Assembly (NCBI RefSeq): GCF_030463565.1
Contig: NC_134653.1
Location: 28,705,150 to 28,769,149, forward strand
Source: Pelecanus crispus
Taxonomy: Eukaryota > Chordata > Aves > Pelecaniformes > Pelecanidae
DNA length: 64,000 nucleotides
Direction: 5' to 3'
Shown: in pieces, positions 36,001 through 46,260 of the stretch
Position numbering within the stretch: the stretch's first letter is position 1
How the letters are laid out: each line of letters begins with the position of its first letter
The notes under the pieces: model-generated
The model's input: the letters and a program-made list of their open reading frames with translations, nothing else
What the model was told of the DNA's origin: nothing
Databases searched by the model: none
Position numbers and translations under genes: made by a program

Positions 36001-36527
36001 AATACATGTGTATATATTAAAGCCACTGAATTCTATATACAACAATAACATCCTTAGGTTCATAAAACTCTAGTTTTTAAAGCAGTAGCAAGAAAATATT
36101 CAAAACTGGTCAGGATATTTTTAAAGGTGGTGATTGCTCTAAAGGAGGACAAGAGGGCTTTAAAATGTGAATAGGCCAGCTTTTTATTTTACAACTTGGA
36201 CACACAAACCCACGCTAGTGGCAGAAAGGGCAATCCATTTTGTACACTGAAGCAGTCAAAACGGGAACAAAACCTAAGGAATTTCCATACAGACCACTCA
36301 ACCTAAACACAAACCAAACAAACAAACATAGGGGTAGGGATATTTTTAGGCAATTTCTACATGATCTTGCCATTTTAACGCTCGCTCGAGCCTTTGCGGT
36401 GGGGGGAAGAAATCAAGAGTAGGGGGCTGGTTCCCTACTAAAACGCATTAAATAACTACAGAATCCCATAATGTCAGGGGCTGGGTGTGCAACAGTAACT
36501 GATCATAAAGGATGTATTAGGACTGGA
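30059..36527. other. Spacer between the two microRNA pairs; no gene recognised
   Basis: Probably part of the primary microRNA transcript (minus strand). Low-complexity tracts occur at 32027-32050, 33918-33942 (25 A) and 34267-34394. Several open frames above 100 codons follow simple-sequence composition and look like no protein. Confidence 0.5.
34267..34394. repeat. Low-complexity T tracts, A run and GA repeat
   Basis: Two long T runs, then a 13-base A run leading straight into a GA dinucleotide repeat. A simple-sequence region liable to length variation and assembly error. Confidence 0.85.
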
Positions 36528-36600
36528 ACCAAATGCTTTGACAATATTATTGCACTGCTTTATTTGTGCAGACAGTAGTGCAACATTGTCAGAGCCAGCG
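36528..36600 (-). ncRNA. MIR301: microRNA precursor mir-301
   Basis: The 3p mature sequence on the minus strand at 36533-36557 begins CAGUGCAAUAAUAUUGUCAA and continues AGCAU, a miR-301 sequence. The 5p arm at 36574-36595 reads GCUCUGACAAUGUUGCACUA and CU. The stem is long and closed by a loop of about 16 bases. The a/b suffix differs between species databases, so I leave it off; by locus it corresponds to human MIR301B. It lies 1.25 kb downstream of mir-130a in transcript order. Confidence 0.96.
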
Positions 36601-37777
36601 ATACCAGCAGCCACTGTCACGTTCTGCACAGCTGTCCCTGCATCCTTTTGTAAGGACTGTTACATTACAGTGTTAACCACAATAACGTTTTTATGTTTAG
36701 TCCCAATAAAACTCTGCATGACAAAGTTTATTTGCAATCGTAATTAGACAAGGTAAAACAACAACAACAACAAAAAGTTAGTTTTAAAAAAAAAAAAAAG
36801 ACAGAGAGAGGACAAAAGAGAGAGAGAGAGACCACTGTTAGTATGGCTTGTTAACCAAACCATTCAAGTCTTCTGCTACATGCCCAGTATATCTAGGCAC
36901 GGTACGTTATAAAGGTTTTATACAATAAAATATTTTGCTACAGTAACGGAGAATAAAAGAACAAGGGACATAATTCAGCATCCCCAAACGTATGTGCTTC
37001 CATAAAAAACAAATTAGTCAGTCAATGAATCTGAACTACAGAATTTAAACAAATCACAGAAAGTGCCAGCCCTTTCCTGTGCCTTCAGAAGTTTTCTTAA
37101 TTGTGCTCTGTATTTTATGGTGGTTGACCAGTACAGATGAAAAAGGCTGATACGTGTGTGTTTGTGTGTGTGTGTATAGAATGGTATAAATACACGGTGC
37201 TTTGATTTGCTATGGAAAATGTTACAGAAATGATGAGACTGGTGTACAAAAATTGCCTAGCGTCTGTGCTTCAATGTCACACATATCTGTGTGTGTCACC
37301 ACTCAAAAATCGCAGTATAAACACCACAGATTCTTAGAAACAAATCAACAGCATTAAATCCCTATAGACATTGATAGGGACCACCTTAAACATATAGGGG
37401 ATAGTTTCTGTAAGGGGAAAAACTATAAAGAAATCATGGTGAAATTTCAATGTAGATAATGTATGGAAGTGTGTAGAAATTAATAATGAATTACAAGTTA
37501 TTGGTAAACAAAGCAGGTAATGTGATGCCTTGAAAGCTCCCAGAAATGTTTGGAACTTATGTTTTAAATAGGTTGTATTGAAATTATTCCAGCCCATTTC
37601 TATAGAAAGACATATAAAAATGCATAACCCAGAATCTCTTGCCTTGCTTAAAACCACTCCCACATGTATAAAACCTTATTTCACACACGTGCATAAATAC
37701 ACTGGAGGAGGCATCTATTTTAGGGTTGTTTGCCCACTCTGAAGAGGGTGGGCTGCTAAAGGGGGTCATGTTTCTGC

Positions 37778-37848
37778 CAGCCAATGCCCTTTTAATATTG
37801 CACTGCTCATCATAATTGCCAGTAGTACAACAGAAAAAGGGCTCTGGA
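37778..37848 (-). ncRNA. MIR130A: microRNA precursor mir-130a-like
   Basis: The 3p mature sequence at 37784-37805 (minus strand) is CAGUGCAAUAUUAAAAGGG followed by CAU. To my recollection this is chicken miR-130a-3p and differs by one base from the human form. The 5p arm at 37821-37842 reads CCUUUUUCUGUUGUACUACU and forms a stem with a loop of about 15 bases. It is the first member in transcript order. In mammals miR-130a is on a different chromosome from miR-130b. Confidence 0.95.
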
Positions 37849-39840
37849 CAACAGCATACTTCAGAGACTTTCCAAAATAAATGATAAATCAGTTAGAAAC
37901 TTCTCCAAGTGATGGCCTTCTGTGCATGATTTACTCTAAAACAGATTTGTTACATTCAAAAAAAAGGAGTTCCTTCAACAACCACATTGATTCAATGTCA
38001 TTCTTTAAAATTAGATTTTAGTATTTCACAACTGCATCTTGAATTAACTTCAGCAAGAATTTAGATAAGCTTGTTTTAGGGACTTTTTTTTTCTTCTCAA
38101 TGGTAAATGTATTGCATTAGAGCACGTGAAATCAAAGACCAGAATTGGGATTGCCCTCCTTGCATTTCAGCACCCCAGTATTTTACAAAAGTAGGTGTAA
38201 TGAATTAGATTACACATTATCTTAAAGACACAATGAAGGAGAAGTTCATATCCTTTCTATTGCTTTCATCTGAATCGTCTCCTAAAATATTTGGTACTTA
38301 TTACATACATGCTTGCTGGTAGCTTAAATTAATTTATTTTTAATTGCTAAGGAAGTCTTGCCATTTTACACAAGCATCTAAACAAGCTTTCAAAACAACT
38401 GCCAGCCAGGAGTGAGAGACCTTTAAAAATCATCTACTTGCATCACAAAACATTACTATTGTAATTTTTTCCTTTTTCAAAAAGAATATATGGGTGGTAA
38501 GGAGAAAACATCAGTCATCATTACAAATCAGACATTCCAAATAATTTTAGCAATAAGTAACATTTAAAAGTCAACTTGTTAGTCTTTAGGTTTCAAACTG
38601 TTTACCATTTGTTTCTTTAAACAATTTCAAACGTAAAGCTGGAAAATGTAACTACTTATGAAATACGAATCACTTGAGAAATTATAAAATACTTTGATTT
38701 CAGACTTCAAACAATGCAAAGAAATTCTATGCAAAGAAATCCAAACTTGAAAACAACTTTCCATAAACTATATAGATAGGTCAGAATCGTACCAAATGCT
38801 AAAATGAATTAAACTGATTCAAGTCTGGGGGAGTTTGAGCTGAGTGAGAAAATGCACTAAATGAATTCTAGTTGTCAATTTTTCAGAGTACTATTAACAA
38901 AATGCCAATTGATTTGGAAATGTCCCAACCCAATTAGAATCTTAAACCGTATCATTCTTATTTTCTGATTTATTTTTAAATTTTCCTCCTTTTTTTTTTT
39001 TTTTTTGTACAAAAATTTATCTCTAATCCAGAAACCTAGGCTGGTTTGGAAATGTTTGGTGTGTGTTTTTTTTTTTTTTTTTTTTAAAAAAAAAGGGAAA
39101 AAAAAGAAAGAAAGAGCGAAAGAAGGAAGGAAAGAAAAAGAAAAGGAAAAGAAAACTAGAAGAAAGACTGTTCTTTAAACTTCTAGGAAGTTTTTTTTTT
39201 AATTCCAGAGCCCCAGGTTTGTGTTCGAGGGTACGAGATTTCCTTACACAACTCGAAGACCACACACTGGAGGGAAATGGAGCGGAATTGGGGCAAAGTG
39301 CAAGAATGCCAAAGAAACACTTTGGGCTGCGCACCCTGGTTTATTGCAAAAACTCTGGACTATTTAAGCAAAGCATTAGTTTTACGAGATTTAAATATTA
39401 AGCCAATATAAATACTGGCTGGAGATAGCATGTGACTTATTGCCTCGCTCTTTGGGGGGTTTAAGCAAAAAAAAAAAGAGGGGGGGCCTCTAAACCAGGA
39501 TTTTTTAGCAAAACAATTCTACATGGTATCTAGAGAGAGAGGAGTTTTGCTACGTTTAAAAACGGGAATAGTATTTTCCAAGAGGAGCTCGGTGGCACAA
39601 TGGGAGCGGGCAGCACACGCAAACCCTCTCGTGAAACAGAATCCTCGGCGCGGGGCTGGGGGTGGGGAGGGAGCGGGCTCGGCTCCGGCGAAAAGAATTC
39701 GATTCGTGGGATCACGCTCGATTTCTCGGAAGTGTTTGCATCGGTGAAATGTTTGAGAGAGGAGGGAGGGGGGGAAAAAAAAAAAAAAAAAAATTAGCTC
39801 ACCACTATCTAGAGATTTTCAGCCAAGCCTGCCAGCACTC
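37849..39840. other. Spacer between mir-130a and the CpG-island promoter
   Basis: AT-rich, presumably transcribed as part of the pri-miRNA. No coding exon was seen. It contains a simple-sequence block at 39067-39170. Confidence 0.5.
39067..39170. repeat. T-run, A-run and purine-rich tract
   Basis: About 19 T bases, then nine A bases, then an unbroken run of mainly A and G. The T/A boundary can fold back on itself. Confidence 0.85.
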
Positions 39841-40720
39841 GTCTCTCCCAACACTTGTGCCGCACTCCGCGCACGGACGATGCACACCCGCGCCCGTCCC
39901 CGCTGCTCCCCTCCATTTTCGGCCGGCACCGCCAGCTCTGGGCCACTTCTGCCGCTCGCAAGTTTTATTCCCAGCCCCGCCGCCGTCCTAGGCGGCTCCG
40001 GCCGCCGTCTCGTTTCAACACCTCGCATCGATCGCACGCCAGAAAGCAAACCGACCAGCGGGAACTTCACTGGGGAAATCGCTGCCGCTCCAAAGGGGGG
40101 GAGGGAGAGGCTCCCGCACCGCCCGCTCCGCGGGGAGCCCTCTCCGGGCAGCGCCCGGCGGCGCGGCCCCGCCGGGGAGCCCCCCGCACGGGAGGAGGCC
40201 GAGGGGCGCCGCCGGCCAGCGGGGCCCCCCCGCCCCGCCCCGCCCCGCTCTCTCCGCCGGGCGCCCCCCCGCCGCCCCGGGTGGGGGCCGCCCCCCGGCC
40301 CCGCCGCCGCTCGCCCTGCGGGCCATTGTCAGAGCCGCGGCGGCAGCGGCGCGCCCCGCCGTCACCCCGCACCCCCCCGGGGCCCGCCGCTCCCGCCATT
40401 TCCGCCCGGGCGGGCGGATGCGGCCCCCGGGGCGGCGGCAGGGCCGGCGGGCCCCGCTCGCCGCGCCGTACCTGGCGGCGGGAGGGACGGATCCCCGCGC
40501 CGCGGGGGGGAAAGTTGCCAAAAGAGGCGCAAAAGAGGCGGCGGGAGCGGCGCGGCTCTGCCTTCCCCCCCCCCGCTCCCCCGCCACCGCCCGCCGCCCC
40601 GCGCCGCCGCTCGCCGCCGCGCCGGGCGCCGCTCCCCGATCGCTCAGAACGTGGGCAAATCCTCCAGTACCAACCTCATGGCCTCCCCGCTCCAGCCTCC
40701 ATCTTTGACTAGTTGACATT
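39841..40720 (-). promoter_or_regulatory. CpG island, probable first exon of the pri-miRNA host transcript
   Basis: Extremely GC-rich block immediately downstream, in minus-strand terms, of a CCAAT-box promoter. A good minus-strand splice donor CCAG|GTACGG has its exon end at 40472, so a noncoding exon of roughly 40473-40700 is plausible. Open frames on both strands (up to about 285 codons) are low-complexity. Transcript direction is inferred from the microRNAs. Confidence 0.6.
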
Positions 40721-40764
40721 CAGCTCCTGCCTGACCAACTCCTCATTAGCATACCTCCCCCGCC

Positions 40765-40873
40765 ATTGGCTCGCCCCTGCGCTAGTCTTTGCCACCGCCT
40801 CCCCCATTGGCTGCCGGGGAGGATATTTAAAAATATTATCCCCTCGCCCATTGGCTGCCGGGCGCCTACGTCA
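40765..40873 (-). promoter_or_regulatory. Triple CCAAT box and CRE promoter
   Basis: Three AGCCAATGG elements on the minus strand (ATTGG at 40765-40769, 40806-40810 and 40850-40854) are spaced 41 and 44 bp apart, and a CRE-type TGACGT lies at 40868-40873. Evenly spaced NF-Y sites with a CRE upstream of a CpG island form a recognised TATA-less promoter design. All CCAAT boxes point towards the microRNAs. Confidence 0.7.
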
Positions 40874-40889
40874 CGGCACGCTCTTTATT

Positions 40890-43800
40890 TTAACAATGAA
40901 TGCACAAACACATTCTTCCATTCACAAATTTTTTTTTTTTTTTCAGTAGTTTGCCCGCCTTTTCTCCAACTACATTTTCATTGATTTTTTTGTTTCAACT
41001 GAGGGGGTCCCGGTTGTAAACAAATAAATCAAAGGCGAACGGAGGGGGGACCTGAGCAAATATTATTTTCTCTCTCTTTCTGCCTTTTGTTCGGCAGCGC
41101 TGGTGTTGGGGGAACAAAACTGATCCCCAGCGGTCCCGGATCGGAGAGGTGTGGTCAGGGGGGGCTGCTCTGCCCACAGAGGTTGCAGCTATTTTGCGTC
41201 TATTTCGGTTTCAAAGCTCGACCCTCTTTCCCGCAAGTAGGAAAGCAAGCCGTGCCCGGGCAAAAGCACGGCTAAATGTGTCGAATTGGGAATAGTAATT
41301 ATTGCTGTAGGCGGGGAGCGTTTGCGGGGGGGCTCGGTGGGTGCGCGCCCGCGGGAGGCTGCTCCTCTCCCTCCGCAGCGGCGCGTTCGGCCGCGCTCCC
41401 TCCCGCTCCTCCCGCGGCCGCGCTCTCCGCGGGCTGAGCCAAGCAGGGGATTTAATTGTGACCGACTAAAACACACCAGGTCACTCCGGTGCACTCTCAT
41501 GACAAGGGCTTTTCCTTTGGTACGCGCGGCTGAGCTGGAATCAGGCGCTATCAAAGTTTAAGGGCTAGGGAGGGAAGCTCTCTACTATTTCTCTTGCCCT
41601 GCAAATTGTAAAACACAGGAATCGTTGAAAAGTGAATAAACAAAGACCGAGAGAGTCATTGACAGTCTCTCTCACAGGGAAATGCCTTGGTGAGTTTCTT
41701 TTTTGAAAAGATTTCTGCCATATTGTTAACTAACAAACTCACAACTGTGCAGTTGCACCCACCTTTAAAATACAGAGTTCCTCCTGTGGAATCAGCTCTT
41801 CAACAACTGATTTCAGCAGATTTTTGTAAAATGAAAATGTTTTCATGCTCCAATGTGACAAACTTAACAGCAAAGGAACCGGGTAAGCTGCGAGAAAGCA
41901 ATACACTTTTGTGGCTAAAAAGGCTTTTTTTTTAAAAAAAAAAAAAAGAAAAAAAACCAAACAAAAAACCCAAACCTGTATTTACTGGCATTTTATGAAG
42001 TAATCTGTCTTTGAAAAAGTATATTTCTCTCTAAACTGTTGAATGATTTTAGTTTTAAAATCTCTTTTCCTTTCATTTGGTAACTACCCTCATACCAAAT
42101 CCAACCCCAAAATACAACTTGTGTGCGTGTGAACTAGAATTTTACATTATACAAGAAAAAGGATATTAGCTATTTTTAAAAATAAACTAAACTTCCTTTG
42201 TATCTATTCTTGGGCTTGGGAGTTGGTTCTGATTTGGATATTTTCTCCATATATGTATGCATATGTGTGCGTAGCCCCCCCCCGCCCCCCCAATATTGAA
42301 CCCAAGTTGTAAATGCTGGATCTGGGTACTAATGGGTGGGGACTTGGAGCAGTGGATCTCTGGCAGTGTTTTTGGAGATGGGAGAGAAGGGCAGTGGGCT
42401 GTGAAATCACACATTCCTGTCCAATGGAGCTGAAATAATGGTATTGTTCTCTGGAAAAGAGGTTGCTTTTCTCTTCTCCATTCTTCCCCTGATCTGCAGG
42501 GACCTGATTGTGCAGTTAATCAGCAAAAAAGCGTTTGATGTAAGGCAGGGCGTGAATTCAAAAGGGCCAGGGGGGATTCAAGAGGGATTCTTCTGTCTGT
42601 TAGAAAATGTTTTTCTGATTTCAAAATGGTAGACATTTGAAAAGCTGCACTGGTCTCTCTTCAGAGATCCCAGTTTGTAGTAGGTACCAGCACTAATTAT
42701 ATCGCTTCCTTTGTGGGTTTGACACTTCACTGCTGGGAAAAAAGTAGATATCTTACAGCAAAAAGAAAGATGTCCTTCCTGGAGCAAAGGTGAGCCCCTA
42801 CATCCCTGCAGTTAATTCCTTCAGCTTGCTATCAGTCGCCAGAGAGTCTCCTTATGGCTGCCTTGCTAAATGTTTAGCATTGTACGATTCAGAGTAAAAT
42901 AAAGTCCGTGGGGAGCAGGTAAGAACTAAGTTGGTTTTGTAGCTCTTTTTGGTGACCTGTGTCCTGAGCATGACATCCACCTCCCCGAATCTTTAAACAT
43001 AGAAGCTTTCCTGTCCCACACTGACTTGTCCGTAAATCTTTCCTTGCCAGCCTTGTCTTGAATGCCAAGAATACTTGAAGCATGTTTCTTATTTCAGTGT
43101 GGTCATTTCCCAAACTTTTTAACAAAATGCTTTCTGCCGATTTCTGCTGTTGTGTATACACAACATCTTGCTATCTTTCCTATGCACAGCGTCTATACAA
43201 ATGTGAATATGTAAATTCATTGCTATCCCTTTACTTAATATATTATTATAGCTACACAGGAAATGACACATCCTAGAGAAAGGCAACTGCCTTGGATGTT
43301 TACGTGAAAAATGGGTAACTTTACAGCAAGCTCTGAAGGGGTTTGTCAGTTTAATTTTGGCCAAACTGCAAATGAAGTTAACGAAAGTTCCCCACCACCA
43401 GCCCTTGGTTCCCAGCCCCAGATCTGTGGCTGCGTACCACAGCCCTTTCCACGGGGCTCCTTCCTGCTCTGCGAAGGGAGGGCTGCTCTGCTGTAATGCC
43501 GGATTGATTGATTTAATTTTTGTGTTTCAGGGCTGGGGGACATTAAGGATTTCTTTGGATTTTTTTTTTTTTTTTTGGTGGTGGTGTTTTGCTGCAAATG
43601 TGCAGTTGTGCTCTCCCCTCCCTTTGGAAAGGAAGGCTGAGAAAAGACATTTGTTCTGCTCTTAGTTTGCTTTAAAGAAGGGCTCCTTGCAAACGTCCAA
43701 TGCTGGAGAAGAATGGCGTTTTTATCATTTTTAAAGATCAAGGAGGGGAGGGAGAAAGCTGGTTGGTTTTTTTTGGGTTTTTTTTGTTTTTTTTTTCCTC

Positions 43801-45840
43801 CAGATCTTGGGGTGTTTTTGCAGTGTAACTCAATCTGATGTCACTGGGGGTGGAGTCTCCGCTGCATTTGCTTAAACTGGAGCTGCCTCAGTTCAAGGCC
43901 TTGTGGCTGAAAGTTCTTAAATCTGTGGCAGACAGGCATGACTATTCCTTAATGAGGCCCCTGCTGCAATAACGCGTTTTTTATTTTAATCAGCTTCTTA
44001 ATGCTATTAATTACGATTTCTTTAATAACACTCTCCCCATCTGCAAGGTTAACGTAGTCCCACACGAACAGCACAGTAACACGCTTCCCCGTTACCGTCT
44101 GTGTGAAAACACATGTACAAACTCATATAAAACCTTCTTAATTAGGTTTTGAACGTACATATGCTTTGTTAATGTGGGTGACAGAAACAAAGAGAAGAGA
44201 GGAGGGCAAGAAAAATTTCACAAAAGTTTCCAAAGATATTTACAGAGGCTGTTATAAATTAACTATAAAATCCATCCTTGTGGAAGATTGCTACATTTAG
44301 GAAGGATAGATTTGATTTTTGTGTTTTGTCTTTTATTCCCAGCTCCCTAGCTGCAAACATTTGCTCCTGTGGACAAAACTGTAAGGCTGGATTCAAAATG
44401 AATTGATAAAACTCCATGGGAGACAGGAACAAATAGATTCATAAAATGTTCACAGGGCAGCATTGACTAGTAATGTTTAAACTTAAACAGATTGGACTTT
44501 TGGTTTGCCTCAACTTCAAAAAAATCACTACCACTCCTTCAGAGAGGCTGGAAATCAAAGTCACCTCTTGGCTCATCTAAAATCGTAACTCCCTTCTCAT
44601 TTAGCACGGCTACCTTGAATTTTCTTTTTTAACACACAAACTTGAAAAATTAAGTGGACCCTTTATTTAAACACTGATTTGAATTAACCTAAAACTTGCC
44701 CCTAAAATATGTGAGATTTCACCATCCCCATGCTTTTACCCAAGTAGTTTACAAAAAAGTTTTATTTGAATGGGCTTTGATTCAGACACATGAGAATAAA
44801 ACAGTTTAAAATTACACTATGTATGTGTATCTCTATCCACATATATGTCCACATATCACTGAAATTCAAATGGTTCTTTACTTTTTTCCTACATTTTTAT
44901 AGTTTTTCAACAAATGCAGCTTGTTGAAAGATTTTTTAAATGAAAAAATATAAACAAAAGCAATATTCACAACAAAAAGGTATAATCTGAAACATTTTAG
45001 TAATTTAAAAGCTGTCAGAAACGATTTCTAAAAGTCTAAAATGCACCCAAACTCACCCCCTCAGCCACATCTTTATTTAGATGGAACAATCGTTTTAATG
45101 TGATAGAAGTGCAATATTTTCTTAAGGACATTTTCCTATCTGCAGGATTGAAAATAAGAAAGGCAGAGAAACCTCCTCGTTCTTTTCGCTAAAAATAAAT
45201 AATCATTTCCTAGCTAGCAGATGGCCAAAAATACCTTACGTGTTTCCATAAACATATCGAATCGATAGCTTCAAAAGTGATTGAATGTAACCAAAATGCA
45301 GGCAGCCCAAAGAGCTCAAATCTCTGCTGATCAAACCCCTACAAAGCAGGCTCTTGTGCTCGGTTTGACAGTGTCCGAGAGGGAGTGGAACATGAATGAG
45401 AAAAACAGTCACTAAATGCAAGTTATGAATGAGGGATTGGATGGGAGGGGAAAAAAAAAAAAAAGGAGAAAAAAAAAAGAAAAAAGAGGAGAGAGACAGC
45501 TAATGCAAAAATCAGTTTAATTCCATAGGTTTTACATTGATGTGATTTTTCCCCTCGGATCCCACCGCGTCTGCGGACTCGTAGTTAAAAAGATCTCTAG
45601 CCCAAACCCCAATAAACATCCTCGCTACAGGAAAGAGGGGTATTGTGCTTGCTGGCTCACATTTTCTCTCTTCCCCCCCGCTTCTCGTCCCCCCATCTCT
45701 CCCCCCTCCCTCTTTTGTAAATCAGAATGAGGAGGTTTTATAGTGAGTCTAATTCTCACTCCCTCCATTTCCTTCCTTTCTGCATTTTTTTATCCCCCTT
45801 CCACCCCGCCCCTCCCCTGCCTGCAGCCCTGGTATTGATT
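40890..45840. other. AT-rich region, no gene recognised
   Basis: A small GC-rich block at 41310-41450 adjoins the promoter island. The rest is AT-rich with homopolymer runs (41931-41947, 43560-43576, 45451-45464) and TAATTA-type homeodomain core sites, for example near 44008. No exon was identified. Confidence 0.5.
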
Positions 45841-46260
45841 AACCACTTCGCTGCTACCCCTCCGCGCTGCCTCGCTGCAGCCGCTGCCTCCCCCAGCCCA
45901 GCCCCGTACCGAGCCTGCCCGGGGCCGGCGGGGCGGAGGCGGCCGGGGCTGCCCCGGGGCCGGCGGGGAGGACGCGGCCGGGGCTGCCCCGGGGCCGGCG
46001 GGGAGGACGCGGCCGGGGCTGCCCCGGGGAGGCTGCCCAAGCGCCCGGAGCCGGCCCCGGCGCTCCCGCCGCTCCTGGCCAGCCCTTTGAAGTCAGCCGC
46101 ACTTAATGGTATTTAACGAGGCCGGTTGCAGCGGCGGGAGTGCCCGGCCGGCTCCGGGCGTGGGGAGAAGTGGTAAAACAAAACGCCACCGACCCAAGCC
46201 GGGAGGGGGGGCGTTCATCAGAGGGGTGCAGCCCCCGCGGCTGCGGAGCAGTGGAGGGAG
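45840..46260. promoter_or_regulatory. Isolated CpG island
   Basis: A GC-rich island within AT-rich DNA, dominated by a tandem repeat. No exon or start site was recognised. Confidence 0.5.
45917..46020. repeat. GC-rich minisatellite, 35-bp unit, three copies
   Basis: Copies at 45917-45950 (34 bp, slightly diverged), 45951-45985 and 45986-46020 (identical to each other), followed by a partial copy. The unit contains CGCGGCCGGGG and CCGGGGCCGGCGGGG, the same blocks and period as the repeat at 2303-2372. Confidence 0.92.

Noticed and set aside
39855..40719. Overlapping open frames of 234-285 codons on both strands
   Set aside because: All lie in the GC-rich island at the presumed pri-miRNA promoter and have low-complexity composition. 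Simultaneous open frames on both strands point to base composition.
45104..45117. AGTGCAATATT on the plus strand, resembling the miR-130/454 seed
   Set aside because: No complementary arm lies within 80 bases, so no hairpin can form; a chance match in AT-rich sequence.
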